Part shown: one piece after another, positions 9,059 to 16,797 of the stretch
Layout: each line of letters opens with the position of its first letter
Numbering within the stretch: the first letter of the stretch is position 1
From: JBOHHM01 sp050725495
GTDB taxonomy: Bacteria > Pseudomonadota > Gammaproteobacteria > Burkholderiales > Burkholderiaceae_C
Assembly (NCBI GenBank): GCA_050725495.1
Contig: JBOHHM010000020.1
Coordinates: 1 to 43,880 of the forward strand
Reading direction: 5' to 3'
Length of the DNA stretch: 43,880 nt
The notes under the pieces: model-generated
What the model saw: only the letters and a program-made list of their open reading frames with translations
What the model was told of the DNA's origin: nothing
Databases searched by the model: none
Program-made: the position numbers and the translations under genes

Positions 9059-10099
9059 ATGTCGCTCATCCCCTACGCCCTCACCCGTCCCTTTTTGTTC
9101 GGCCTGGACCCCGAAACCGCCCACGAACTCACCATGCAGTCCCTGGCACGCACCCAGGGCACGCCGCTGGAGTGGGCCTATTGCGAGGGCATGGTCGATG
9201 ACCCGATCAACCTGGCGGGCCTGAAGTTTCCCAACCGCGTGGGCCTGGCCGCCGGGCTGGACAAGAACGCGCGCTGCATCGACGGCCTGGGTGCCATGGG
9301 CTTTGGCTTCGTCGAGGTCGGCACCGTCACGCCGCTGGCCCAGCCCGGCAACCCCAAGCCGCGCATGTTCCGGCTGCCGCAGGCCAATGCGCTGATCAAC
9401 CGGCTTGGCTTCAACAACGAGGGATTGGAGGCCTTCATCGCCAACGTCAAGCGCTCGTCGTTCCGCAGCAAGGGCCGCATCCTGGGTCTCAATATCGGCA
9501 AGAACGCGAGCACGCCGATCGAGAGCGCGACCAGCGACTACCTCAAGGGCCTGGACGGCGTCTACCCGCATGCCGACTACGTGACCGTCAACATCTCCAG
9601 CCCCAACACCCAAAACCTGCGCGCGCTGCAAAGCGACGAGGCGCTCGATGGCCTGCTGGGCGCACTGGCGCAGCGCCGCGAAGCCCTGGCGCTGCAGCAT
9701 GGCAGGCGCGTGCCCCTGTTCGTGAAAATCGCGCCCGACCTCGACGAAGCCCAGGTCGAGGTGATCGCCGCCACGCTCAAGCGCCACGGCATGGACGGCG
9801 TGGTCGCCACCAACACCACGCTCGCCCGTGACGCGGTGAAGGGCCTGCCGCACGCCGAAGAAGCCGGGGGCTTGAGCGGCGCACCGGTGCTCGAAGCCAG
9901 CAACCGCGTGATCCGCCAACTGCGCGCGGCCCTGGGCCGGGGCTTTCCCATCGTCGGCGTCGGCGGCATTCTGAGCGCTTCAGATGCCGTGAGCAAAATC
10001 CAGGCCGGAGCCGATGTGGTCCAGATCTACACCGGGCTGATCTACAAGGGCCCCGAGCTCGTCAAACAGGCCGCGATGGCGATCAAGAACAGAAGTTAG
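9059..10099 (+). CDS. pyrD: Dihydroorotate dehydrogenase (quinone), class 2
   Basis: PyrD oxidises dihydroorotate to orotate with FMN and quinone at the inner membrane, the fourth step of pyrimidine synthesis. The start ATG 9059 (MSLIPYALTRPFLFGLDPE) gives 346 residues, the usual class 2 length with the amphipathic N-terminal helix. Motifs seen are GLAAGLDKNARCIDGL, GFGFVEVGTVTP, LINRLGFNN, the catalytic Ser region NISSPNTQNLR, VKIAPDL, NTT and GVGGI. The longer open frame from 8804 runs antisense through rpiA and is not used. Confidence 0.97.
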   Translation: MSLIPYALTRPFLFGLDPETAHELTMQSLARTQGTPLEWAYCEGMVDDPINLAGLKFPNRVGLAAGLDKNARCIDGLGAMGFGFVEVGTVTPLAQPGNPKPRMFRLPQANALINRLGFNNEGLEAFIANVKRSSFRSKGRILGLNIGKNASTPIESATSDYLKGLDGVYPHADYVTVNISSPNTQNLRALQSDEALDGLLGALAQRREALALQHGRRVPLFVKIAPDLDEAQVEVIAATLKRHGMDGVVATNTTLARDAVKGLPHAEEAGGLSGAPVLEASNRVIRQLRAALGRGFPIVGVGGILSASDAVSKIQAGADVVQIYTGLIYKGPELVKQAAMAIKNRS

Positions 10100-10120
10100 C
10101 CCTCGTCGATCGGGCGTCGT

Positions 10121-10140
10121 TTGCTATTCTTTTGATAGCA
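10121..10140. repeat. Short dispersed palindromic repeat at the end of the FAD oxidase gene
   Basis: TTGCTATTCTTTTGATAGCA forms TTGCTAT/ATAGCA arms around a short loop. It supplies the last codons (Q-L-L-S-K-E-stop) of the minus-strand oxidase gene. Related copies are at 10669-10688, inside the same gene, and at 36319-36339, in the prophage terminase. Similar short repeats are common in Comamonadaceae, as I recall. Confidence 0.6.
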
Positions 10141-11227
10141 ACTGCGCGACCTGCTCGCCGATCGCCAGCGCGCTGGTCAGGCCCGGCGACTCGATGCCGA
10201 ACAGGTTGACCAGACCGGCCAGGCCGTGGTCGGCCGGCCCCTGGATCACGAAGTCCTTCGCCGCCTCGTGCGGCGCCTGGATCTTGGGCCGGATGCCGGC
10301 ATAGCCCGGAATCAGCGCCCCGTCCTGCAGCGCCGGCCAGTACTTGCGCACCTCGGCGTAGAAGCTGTCGCCGCGCGCCGGGTCCACGACCAGGTCGTCA
10401 GGCGAATCCACCCATTGCACATCGGGGCCGAACTTGGCCTGCCCGCCCAGGTCGAGGGTGAGGTGCACGCCCAGGCCCGCGGCTTCGGGCACGGGATAGA
10501 TCAGGCGCTTGAACGGCGAGCGACCGGCCAGCGTGAAATAGCTGCCCTTGGCGTAGTAGCTCGGCGGAATATGGCGCGCCGCCAGGCCCTCAAAGCGCCG
10601 GGCCAGCGCCTGCGCCTGCAGGCCGGCGGCGTTCACGAGGCTGCGGGCCTGCAGCTGCGTGCCGTCGGTTGCTACCAAAACAATAGCACCCTGCGACCAT
10701 CTGGCGCCAGCCAGAGGCGTGTTCAATACAACGAGACCGCCGGCGTTCTCGATGTCGCCCTGCAGGCTGAGCATCAGCGCGTGGCTGTCGACAATGCCGG
10801 TGCTGGGCGACAGCACGGCGGCCCCGCATTCGAGTTGCGGCTCCAGCGCAAGGGCCTGCTCGCGCGTGAGCCGCAACAGATCGTCCACGCCGTTGGCTGC
10901 GGCCTTGGCCACCACGCCCTGCAGCTGTGCGAGCTGGGCCTCGGACGTTGCCACGATCAGCTTGCCGCAGCGGCTATGGGCGATGCCGCGTTCGGCGCAG
11001 TAGGCATAGAGCATCTGCTTGCCCCGCACGCACAGGCGCGCCTTGAGCGAGCCCTGGGGGTAGTAGATGCCCGCGTGAATCACCTCGCTGTTGCGCGAAC
11101 TGGTGCCGGTGCCAATCGCGTCTGCGGCCTCCAGCACCATGACCTCGCGGCCCTGCAGGGCCAGGGCGCGGGCCACAGCCAGCCCCACCACACCGGCGCC
11201 CACCACCACGCAGTCGAGCTGATCCAT
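10124..11227 (-). CDS. L-2-hydroxyglutarate oxidase-like FAD oxidoreductase
   Basis: This 367-residue DAO-superfamily flavoenzyme has an N-terminal dinucleotide fold VVVGAGVVGLAVARAL followed by LEAADAIGTGTSSRNSEVIHAG, and the YAKGSYFTL and PVPEAAGLGVHLTLDLGG segments typical of LhgO/YgaF-type proteins. It most likely oxidises an L-2-hydroxy acid. The start is uncertain: ATG 11227 has GAGGAG 11 bases upstream, and a TTG at 11233 is only 5 bases from the same site and would add two residues. A 20-bp repeat (10669-10688) is translated inside it, as AIVLVAT, and another forms its C-terminus. The HDAC-like gene lies just upstream, so the two probably form one transcript. Confidence 0.82.
   Translation of the reverse strand: MDQLDCVVVGAGVVGLAVARALALQGREVMVLEAADAIGTGTSSRNSEVIHAGIYYPQGSLKARLCVRGKQMLYAYCAERGIAHSRCGKLIVATSEAQLAQLQGVVAKAAANGVDDLLRLTREQALALEPQLECGAAVLSPSTGIVDSHALMLSLQGDIENAGGLVVLNTPLAGARWSQGAIVLVATDGTQLQARSLVNAAGLQAQALARRFEGLAARHIPPSYYAKGSYFTLAGRSPFKRLIYPVPEAAGLGVHLTLDLGGQAKFGPDVQWVDSPDDLVVDPARGDSFYAEVRKYWPALQDGALIPGYAGIRPKIQAPHEAAKDFVIQGPADHGLAGLVNLFGIESPGLTSALAIGEQVAQLLSKE
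10669..10688. repeat. Dispersed palindromic repeat inside the FAD oxidase gene
   Basis: TTGCTACCAAAACAATAGCA is the reverse-complement relative of the repeat at 10121-10140, with two changes. It is translated in frame as part of a surface-like strand of the oxidase, which shows that this repeat family tolerates coding positions. Confidence 0.5.
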
Positions 11228-11242
11228 GCTCAAAACTTCTCC

Positions 11243-12292
11243 TCAAATCTGTTCGAAACCTTCGATGACATTGACCGCATTCACGCCCAGTTCGGCCGCG
11301 GCATAACCCCCTTCGAGCACGAACACCGTGGGCAGTGCCAGCCGGCCCAGGTGTTCGCCCAATAGCGAGAAATCGTCTTGCTGCAAAGCGAACCTGGAGA
11401 TCGGGTCGCCCGCATAAATGTCGAGCCCGAGCGAGACCACCAGGGCGTCGGCCTCGTACTGGGCAATGGCCACGCAGGCCTGCTCGAGCGCCTCGAACCA
11501 GGCGTCGGCCGTGCAGCCGGCGGGCAGGGGCAGGTTGACGTTGAAGCCCGTGCCCGCGCCCTCGCCGGTCTCGTCCGCATGGCCGAGGTAGAACGGGTAC
11601 TCGGTGCGCGGGTCGCCATGCAGGCTCACAAACAACACGTCGTCGCGGTCATAGAAGATGCTTTGCGTGCCGTTGCCATGGTGGTAGTCCACATCGAGCA
11701 CGGCCACCCGGCGCGCACCACCGCGCCCTCCATGCTCCAGCAGGGCCTGGGCCGCGACGGCCGCATTGTTCAAAAAGCAGTAACCACCCATGAAGTCGGC
11801 CCCGGCATGGTGGCCCGGCGGGCGGGTACAGCAAAACACGGCTCGCTCGCCGGCGCTCAACAAGGCCGCCGCGCTGGCCGCCGCATCGGCGCCGGCCTTG
11901 GCCGCGCCCCAGGTGCCGGCCACCAGCGGCGAGCCGTTGTCCATCGAGTACAGCCCCAGGCGCGCGGTGAAGTTGGCCGGCTCCAGGTCGCTGCGCAGCG
12001 TGCGCACCGGCCAGACCGAGGGAAAAGGCTGGCGCTGCGCGTTGGCGGGGTCCAGCGCCAGCCAGTCCTGCCAGGCATGTTCCAGAAACGCCAGGTAGCG
12101 CTCGGTATGCACCTGGGCCAGCACGGCACGACTGTCGCAGTGCGGCTCGCGCAGCGTGTGACCGCGCTCGCTCAGGCGGGCCTTGACAAACTCCGCGCGC
12201 GCCGGCGTTTCAAAGCAGGGCACGCGCTCGCCCCTGAAGATCTCGAAAGCGGGCGCGTGCGCAAGGTGGTTGGCGCTGAAGAAAGTAATCAT
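11243..12292 (-). CDS. HDAC-family deacetylase, acetylpolyamine amidohydrolase-like
   Basis: This 349-residue zinc amidohydrolase belongs to the class II HDAC / acetylpolyamine amidohydrolase superfamily. Catalytic signatures are present: RPPGHHAGADFMGGYCFLNN (general-base His pair), VLDVDYHHGNGTQSIFY (zinc ligands Asp and His), SLHGDP and GLDIYAGDPI with the third zinc Asp, and a late LEGGY. The N-terminus MITFFSANHLAHAP also fits the acetylpolyamine branch. It probably removes acetyl groups from small amines or acetylated compounds (inference from family). Start ATG 12290-12292. The FAD oxidase follows on the same strand after 15 bases. Confidence 0.9.
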   Translation of the reverse strand: MITFFSANHLAHAPAFEIFRGERVPCFETPARAEFVKARLSERGHTLREPHCDSRAVLAQVHTERYLAFLEHAWQDWLALDPANAQRQPFPSVWPVRTLRSDLEPANFTARLGLYSMDNGSPLVAGTWGAAKAGADAAASAAALLSAGERAVFCCTRPPGHHAGADFMGGYCFLNNAAVAAQALLEHGGRGGARRVAVLDVDYHHGNGTQSIFYDRDDVLFVSLHGDPRTEYPFYLGHADETGEGAGTGFNVNLPLPAGCTADAWFEALEQACVAIAQYEADALVVSLGLDIYAGDPISRFALQQDDFSLLGEHLGRLALPTVFVLEGGYAAAELGVNAVNVIEGFEQI

Positions 12293-12505
12293 GTTGGTGC
12301 GGCATTGCCCTAAGGCCGTTGCGAATGAGCGGCTTGTAGTTTCTCACGGTGTGACCAGGCCCGGCAGACCAAATTCATGCCCGCCACCGATGCGAAAAGC
12401 CAACACGATTGACATACCCTTGTGGTGAAAGCCCGTTAAACGTGTCGTCCATGTCACAAGCCAATCGCAGAATTGGCCCAAAAACTGCGCTGTCAGGAGG
12501 AAGCC
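12293..12505. promoter_or_regulatory. Intergenic region between HDAC-like gene and sensor remnant
   Basis: This 213-bp stretch separates divergent genes. A TTGACA hexamer at 12410-12415 could be a -35 for the plus strand, but no convincing -10 lies 16-18 bases downstream. An AGGAGG ribosome site at 12495-12500 serves ATG 12506. Nothing else was recognised. Confidence 0.3.
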
Positions 12506-13350
12506 ATGTCGATCAGGAAACTACTGTCACCGGGCAAGAACAGCAGCCGACTGGTACTGATCTTTGGCATCCTGGCCCTCATCGCTGTCATTGCTGCGGC
12601 ACTGAGCTCCGCCTGGATGTTGCGCCAGCAAACCCTCAAGGAGTGGCGCAACCAGCTCTCCAGCCTGTCGTTGATCATCGCGGACCACGCCAGCCAGGTG
12701 CTGTTCTCCGCGCACACGGTGCTCGACACCGTGACCGGCAATGTGCGCGCCGCCAACCTCCAGGACCGCGACAGCTTTCGCACGGCCCTGAGCACCGAGG
12801 CCTGGCACAAGCAGCTCAAGGACAAGATCGAGGGCAACCCCATCATCGACGTTGTCGCCCTCATCGACGCCAAGGGCGACGTGCTGAATTTTTCCCGCTC
12901 GTTTCCGGCCGCCAAAATCAATGCGGCGGACCGCGACTATTTCCTCGCCCATGCGGCCGACAGCAAGCTGGACGTCTTCACCAGCACAGCCGTCAAGAAC
13001 CGGGGCAACGGCAAATGGTCCTTCTTCCTGACACGCCGCATCGACAACGCCAGTGGCGAGATGCTGGGCCTGGTGCTGGTCGGCATCTCGGCCGAAGTGT
13101 TTTCGCGCTTTTATGAACGCGTGGGCGCGGACCTGGGTGAAGGCGCCTCGATCTCGCTGTACCGCCGCGATTTCACCCTGATGACGCGCTGGCCGATGAA
13201 GGAAGAGCTGATTGGCAAGCAGAACCTGACGGGCGTCTCCAAACGGGTGATCGAGGACCAGAAGCGCGCTGGCGCAGGCCGTGCAGCAGGCCGATGGCGC
13301 GGCGCTGCGCAAGGCGGCGCACAAACTGCGCGGCGTCAGCGCGGGTCGGT
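12506..13350 (+). pseudogene. Degenerate Cache-domain hybrid sensor kinase (Cache plus Hpt remnant)
   Basis: From ATG 12506, with a strong AGGAGG, the frame encodes a TM helix (about residues 17-38) and a periplasmic double-Cache-like sensor domain of about 210 residues. After VSKRVIEDQK near 13264 the frame makes no sense. Shifted by one base, 13265-13350 reads ALAQAVQQADGAALRKAAHK then LRGVSAG, the active-site helix of an Hpt phosphotransfer domain. The second TM, PAS, kinase and receiver parts expected between are absent. The parsimonious reading is a large internal deletion that joined the N- and C-terminal ends of a hybrid kinase out of frame. The 3' end runs into the convergent amidohydrolase gene, whose stop codon lies in the Hpt remnant. 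Confidence 0.75.
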
Positions 13351-14175
13351 GCGCAGCAGCAACTCCAGCAGCGAGCGCAGGCTCTGCTGGAGCGGCGCAA
13401 AGCCCTCGGTGAGTTCCAGCGTCTGCTCGTTCATGTAGAGCTTGCGATTGATCTCCACCTGAATGCTGTGGCGCTGCTGCGCCGGCTTGCCGTAGCGGCG
13501 CACCAGCTCCACGCCCTTGTAGGGATGGTTGTAGGCGACGCTGTAGCCCAGCCCTTTCAGATGCTCACAAATTTGTAGCGACAGACTCCCGCTGGCTGTG
13601 GATTCGTCGCGGTTTCCGATCACGAAGTCGGCATGAACCAGTCCTGGAAATTCGGTCGCATGGCTGGACGCCACCGCCGGCATGGAGTGGCAGTTGAGGT
13701 GGATGCTGTAGCCATGGCGCGCGTGGGCCGCCTCGATCGCCTGGGCCACGGCCGCATGGTAGGGCTGCCAGCAGCGGGCGATGCGCGCGCGCACTTCGGC
13801 CACCGTGAGTGCTCGGTCATAGATGGGAATGCCCTCGTCCGTCAAGCGCCAGACCAGACCCTTGCCCAGGCGCACCTTGGACAGCACCTGGGGGTCGGTC
13901 GCCACGGGATCGGGCCAGGGCTCGTCGAACAGCGTGGTGTCGATCTCGGTGGTGTTGCGGTTGGCGTCCAGGTAGCTGCGCGGAAAATGTGCCTCGATCC
14001 AGGCCACGCCGAGCGCCGGCGCGAAGTCGTAGAGCTTGTCCACATGCGTGTCTTCGGCCCGGCGCAGCGTGGCCAGTTCGCAGGCGAAGCCGAAGTCGTC
14101 GGGGTAGGCCGTGCCGCTGTGCGGCGAATCGAGCACCAGCGGCGTCGTCCCGGGAAGAGAGGTCAGGTACTGCAT
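13336..14175 (-). CDS. N-formylglutamate amidohydrolase family protein
   Basis: This 279-residue protein of the N-formylglutamate deformylase family has LVLDSPHSGTAYP, LYDFAPALGVAWIEAHFPRS, YLDANRNTTEID, a SIHLNCHSMP zinc/His segment, DFVIGNRD and YNHPYKGVELVRRYG. The enzyme hydrolyses N-formylglutamate, the last step of one histidine-degradation route, although no hut genes are nearby, so the substrate is not certain. I prefer ATG 14175 (MQYLTSLPG) to the TTG at 14193. The last residues overlap the decayed Hpt remnant, so the C-terminus may have been altered by the neighbouring deletion. Confidence 0.88.
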   Translation of the reverse strand: MQYLTSLPGTTPLVLDSPHSGTAYPDDFGFACELATLRRAEDTHVDKLYDFAPALGVAWIEAHFPRSYLDANRNTTEIDTTLFDEPWPDPVATDPQVLSKVRLGKGLVWRLTDEGIPIYDRALTVAEVRARIARCWQPYHAAVAQAIEAAHARHGYSIHLNCHSMPAVASSHATEFPGLVHADFVIGNRDESTASGSLSLQICEHLKGLGYSVAYNHPYKGVELVRRYGKPAQQRHSIQVEINRKLYMNEQTLELTEGFAPLQQSLRSLLELLLRTDPR

Positions 14176-14264
14176 GCCTGGATTGTGACGCAAGGACGAC
14201 AGCCAAAACCGCCGCGACTGGGCAAACTTGACGCCATCGCCCCACAGCCCTTCAAGGAAACTCC

Positions 14265-15026
14265 ATGAATTTATTCAAGCTCGGCGGCAAGGTCGCCATC
14301 GTCACCGGCTCCAGCCGCGGCATCGGCCGCTCGATCGCGATCCAGCTCGCCCAAGCGGGCGCCCGGGTCGTGATCTCCAGCCGCAAACTCGAGGCCTGCG
14401 AGGAAGTCGTCCAAACGATTCGCAGCACCGGAGGCCAGGCCATCGCGATCGCAGCCAACATCTCGGACAAGGCCCAGCTCGAGGCCCTGGTGCAGCAAAC
14501 GCGCGCCACCTGGGGCGGCATCGACATCATGGTCTGCAACGCCGCCAGCAACCCGTACTACGGCCCGATGGCCGAGCTGCCCGACGAGATGTTCGACAAG
14601 ATCATGCGCAACAACGTGCTGTCCAACCTGTGGCTGTGCAAGCTGGCCTACCCCGACATGGCGGCCAGGAAAAACGGCGCCATCGTCATCGTGTCGTCGA
14701 TCGGTGGCCTGCATGGCTCGCCGGTGATTGGCGCCTACAACGTGTCCAAGGCGGCCGACATGCAGCTGGCGCGCAACCTGGCTGTCGAATGGGGACCCGA
14801 CAACATCCGCGTCAACTGCATCGCGCCAGGCCTGATCCGCACCGACTTCGCCAAAGCCCTGCATGAAAATCCCGCGCTCAAGGCCAAGGTGGAAGGCGAG
14901 ACGCCGCTGCGCCGCATCGGCGAGCCCGACGACATCGGCGGCATTGCCGTGCTGCTGGCCAGCGCCGCGGGCCAATACATCACGGGCCAGACCATCGTGG
15001 CCGACGGCGGCATGATGATCCGCTGA
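14265..15026 (+). CDS. Short-chain dehydrogenase/reductase (SDR)
   Basis: This 253-residue classical SDR has the cofactor loop VTGSSRGIGRSIA (TGxxxGIG), an Asn-rich strand CNAASNP, and the catalytic SS...YNVSK set (VSSIGGLHG, then GAYNVSKAA). PGLIRTDF and ITGQTIVADGGMMIR close the fold. A 2- or 3-oxoacyl or alcohol substrate is likely but not determined. The start is ATG 14265. It is the last host gene before the tRNA/prophage junction and is transcribed toward it. Confidence 0.93.
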   Translation: MNLFKLGGKVAIVTGSSRGIGRSIAIQLAQAGARVVISSRKLEACEEVVQTIRSTGGQAIAIAANISDKAQLEALVQQTRATWGGIDIMVCNAASNPYYGPMAELPDEMFDKIMRNNVLSNLWLCKLAYPDMAARKNGAIVIVSSIGGLHGSPVIGAYNVSKAADMQLARNLAVEWGPDNIRVNCIAPGLIRTDFAKALHENPALKAKVEGETPLRRIGEPDDIGGIAVLLASAAGQYITGQTIVADGGMMIR

Positions 15027-15046
15027 TCATCGGCTGCGATCTCAAT

Positions 15047-15080
15047 GAAAAAAGCCCGAGTCGCTCGACCCGGGCTCTTT
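15047..15080 (-). terminator. Terminator of the split tRNA gene
   Basis: AGCCCGAGTCG (15053-15063) pairs with CGACCCGGGCT (15066-15076) with one mismatch. Read on the minus strand it is followed by a run of six T. It sits 4 bases after the CCA of the tRNA remnant, so it is best read as that tRNA's terminator; it can also serve the SDR gene from the other side. Confidence 0.8.
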
Positions 15081-15084
15081 TGTC

Positions 15085-15132
15085 TGGTGGGTGGTACAGG
15101 GTTTGAACCTGTGACCCCTGCCGTGTGAAGGC
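15085..15132 (-). tRNA. 3' half of tRNA-Val(CAC): prophage attachment-site scar
   Basis: Read on the minus strand this is a tRNA 3' half: anticodon loop TTCACAC (anticodon CAC, 15125-15127) with GGCAG stem, variable region, T arm ACAGG-TTCAAAC-CCTGT, acceptor strand ACCACCC, discriminator A and CCA (15085-15087). Upstream sequence keeps only three pairs of the anticodon stem and has no D arm or 5' acceptor strand, so it cannot fold into a tRNA. A 3' fragment with its own terminator is what remains of the host gene when a phage integrates and restores a full copy at its other end. A 46-48 bp direct repeat of this segment is predicted beyond the right edge. Confidence 0.85.
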
Positions 15133-15288
15133 TCTTGGCGCGTCACGGCCGTCTCGGCGCCAGAGTGAAGCGGCGCTGCAGGCCGTCACAAAAAGGCCGT
15201 GCACGCCAGTTTTTTGCACCGAAATTACACAGGGCAAGTCGCCGGATGATGGCTTTTCCTCTTAGGGTTTGCCCCTAAAAAATACTTC
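15133..15288. other. att-flanking non-coding region
   Basis: No gene is visible here. It contains three GGCCGT repeats (in 15145-15210) that might be arm-type integrase sites, and a TTAGGG/CCCTAA hairpin (about 15262-15278). Assignment to integration is only inferred from its place beside the att scar. Confidence 0.3.
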
Positions 15289-15316
15289 TTGAATTGCACG
15301 TTTAACGTGCTATTAT
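15289..15316 (+). promoter_or_regulatory. Promoter with palindromic operator for the cargo operon
   Basis: The -35 TTGAAT (15289-15294) and -10 TATTAT (15311-15316) are separated by 16 bases. The spacer holds a perfect 15-nt inverted repeat, GCACGTT-T-AACGTGC (15296-15310). A repressor bound there would block RNA polymerase directly, so the downstream operon should be tightly controlled in the lysogen. The HTH protein at 16273 is a candidate regulator (inference). Confidence 0.7.
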
Positions 15317-15387
15317 TGATCCATGGACAGCAACAAAGCAGTCCACTCGCACCTCGGAGCACAGGGGCCCTTCACAGGAGTATCAAA

Positions 15388-15870
15388 ATGCAAGTTGTCA
15401 TCAACGCCAGCTACCAGGCTGTCCCCGTCTTGCTGGCACCCTTCAGGGGGCGCATGAGCCGGGCCAACACAGAGGCTGTCATGGCCGCTTTCCCCGAGTC
15501 TTTTGAGAAGGTCATGGCTGAGGCGCTGGTCCAGCAGGACCGCAAGGACATTTTCGCCAGAGAACGCATCGGAGATGCCATTGTCTCCACGGAAAACGGC
15601 AAAACCATGGTGTCCCGCGTGATCAATGAAAATGCCGAACGTCGCGTCGAAGTGGCCGATGCGAAGGAAGCCACCGCCCTGGTGCGAGAAGTTCACGGCT
15701 GCGATGTGGGCCTTTGCGAAGGTGGAACGCGCACCCGCCTGACCACCGAAGGCCGCTTGATCACCTGTGGCACGCAAAACCCGTTCACGCCCGAGCAACT
15801 GGCCGCCAGCGTGCCTGTGCTCTACACCGTGACCACGAATCGGGGCCGGATTCTGGCGAAGATCATTTAA
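15388..15870 (+). CDS. Unknown 160-residue protein, first gene of att-proximal operon
   Basis: ATG 15388 (MQVVINASYQAVPVLLAPF) has a CAGGAG site 7 bases upstream, which decides the start; the frame stays open upstream to a TTG inside the promoter. I do not recognise the family. It looks soluble, with no signal peptide or TM helix, with a middle segment VSRVINENAERRVEVADAKE and a C-terminal half containing two Cys (HGCDVGLCEGG) plus one later (ITCGTQNPF). It is the largest gene of a plus-strand operon placed between the att scar and the oppositely oriented lysis genes, a usual place for lysogenic-conversion or anti-phage cargo. Confidence 0.75.
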   Translation: MQVVINASYQAVPVLLAPFRGRMSRANTEAVMAAFPESFEKVMAEALVQQDRKDIFARERIGDAIVSTENGKTMVSRVINENAERRVEVADAKEATALVREVHGCDVGLCEGGTRTRLTTEGRLITCGTQNPFTPEQLAASVPVLYTVTTNRGRILAKII

Positions 15871-15902
15871 GCACCAAGACCAAACCACCACAGGAGAAAA
15901 TC

Positions 15903-16046
15903 ATGCGGAAAGAATTCGTAGAATGCAAGACCCGCGCCACCGCCGTGCGCCGCTGCCCCTGGGCGGCCGTCATCATCAAGGTGGACGGCGGCTACATGGC
16001 ATTTGAGTCTGTCAATGACGCGGACGTTTGGCGCCGCCAGAAATGA
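15903..16046 (+). CDS. Small conserved-type protein, 47 residues
   Basis: ATG 15903 with an AGGAG site 6 bases upstream encodes MRKEFVECKTRATAVRRCPW and 27 more residues ending WRRQK. Small proteins of this pattern (VECKTR...CPWAAVI..GGY..FES) occur on plasmids and phages, as I recall, without known function. Its stop overlaps the next start (ATGA), so it is translated as part of the operon. Confidence 0.7.
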   Translation: MRKEFVECKTRATAVRRCPWAAVIIKVDGGYMAFESVNDADVWRRQK

Positions 16047-16273
16047 CCAAAAACCACCGCAACCGCTCCTGGCGTGCCCAGTGGACGCCGGAGCCCATCA
16101 GTCGCACCGCCGTGCACAAGAGCGGCGTGACGGCGCGCGTGCAGCCGAGCCCGAGCGACCCCAGCAAGGACCGCATCACGCTGGAGGGCGTGGACCGGGC
16201 CGACCTGACGCGCTGGGACGTGGGCCAGCTCACCGAGCAGGCTGTCAAGCTGTGGCTGGAGGGCGAGTTTTGA
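16043..16273 (+). CDS. Unknown 76-residue basic protein
   Basis: It starts at ATG 16043 inside the previous stop (ATGA) and ends with a TGATG overlap on the HTH gene. The product is MTKNHRNRSWRAQWTPEP onward, with a basic, Arg/Lys-rich first half and an acidic C-terminal helix ending WLEGEF. The family is not recognised. The double coupling to its neighbours supports that it is real. Confidence 0.65.
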   Translation: MTKNHRNRSWRAQWTPEPISRTAVHKSGVTARVQPSPSDPSKDRITLEGVDRADLTRWDVGQLTEQAVKLWLEGEF

Positions 16274-16491
16274 TGGACCTGCTTCCACCCTCCCCGACCG
16301 GCCCCGAGATCAAGGCCGCGCGGCTGGCCGTCGGCCTGAGCCAGTCCGCCGCGGCCGAGCTGGTCGGCTACTCGCTGCGCGGCTGGCAGGATGCCGAAGC
16401 GAGTGGCGCGCCCAAGCTCCACGCGGCGACCTGGGCGTTTTTTCTGCTCGCGACAGGGCAACACAGCGGCTACGCGCTCAAACGGCGCTGA
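16273..16491 (+). CDS. Small XRE-like helix-turn-helix protein
   Basis: This 72-residue protein starts at ATG 16273, overlapping the preceding TGA. PEIKAARLAVGLSQSAAAEL followed by VGYSLRGWQDAE matches an XRE-type HTH: helix, LSQsaAAelvG, then the recognition helix. It probably binds DNA and might be the autorepressor for the palindrome in the operon promoter (inference). It ends 7 bases before the convergent lysis operon's last stop, with no terminator between the two. Confidence 0.75.
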   Translation: MDLLPPSPTGPEIKAARLAVGLSQSAAAELVGYSLRGWQDAEASGAPKLHAATWAFFLLATGQHSGYALKRR

Positions 16492-16497
16492 GGCCGA

Positions 16498-16797
16498 CTA
16501 TTGCGGCCAAGCCTCCACCAGCCGCCGGTGCCGGCTCTGGCACTCGCGGTAGGCCTGGGCGGTGGCTATGGACCAGCGCAGCACGGCGCGGCCGGTGCCG
16601 TCAGCGGGGGGCTGCAGGTCCGGGCAGGGCGTGGCCAGGTTGGGCGGCAGGAGCAGGCTGTCCGAGCGCACCAGCGAGTGAGCGCAGGCCGTCGTCGTCA
16701 AAACAAGCGCGCAGATAGACAGGGCGCTCCACGATCTTTTCCACTTCGACGCGCAGGGTGTTGATGCGGCGGTTGTCATCGGTCTTGTCCTTTTCAT
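16498..16797 (-). CDS. Outer-membrane spanin lipoprotein (Rz1-like)
   Basis: This 99-residue Rz1-type protein has a basic N-terminus, a hydrophobic stretch SALSICALVLTTTAC with a lipobox-like Cys, then a Pro-rich region (LLLPPNLATPCPDLQPPADG). It begins inside the Rz gene in another frame and runs 103 bases past its end, the classical nested Rz/Rz1 arrangement. With Rz it fuses inner and outer membranes in the last step of lysis. Start ATG 16797 or 16779; both give a usable signal sequence. It is the last gene of the late operon. Confidence 0.8.
   Translation of the reverse strand: MKRTRPMTTAASTPCASKWKRSWSALSICALVLTTTACAHSLVRSDSLLLPPNLATPCPDLQPPADGTGRAVLRWSIATAQAYRECQSRHRRLVEAWPQ

Noticed and set aside
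15323..15387. Upstream ATG 15323 as an alternative first gene of the cargo operon
   Set aside because: It has no ribosome site close to it and its frame ends soon inside the 160-residue gene; ATG 15388 has a good site.
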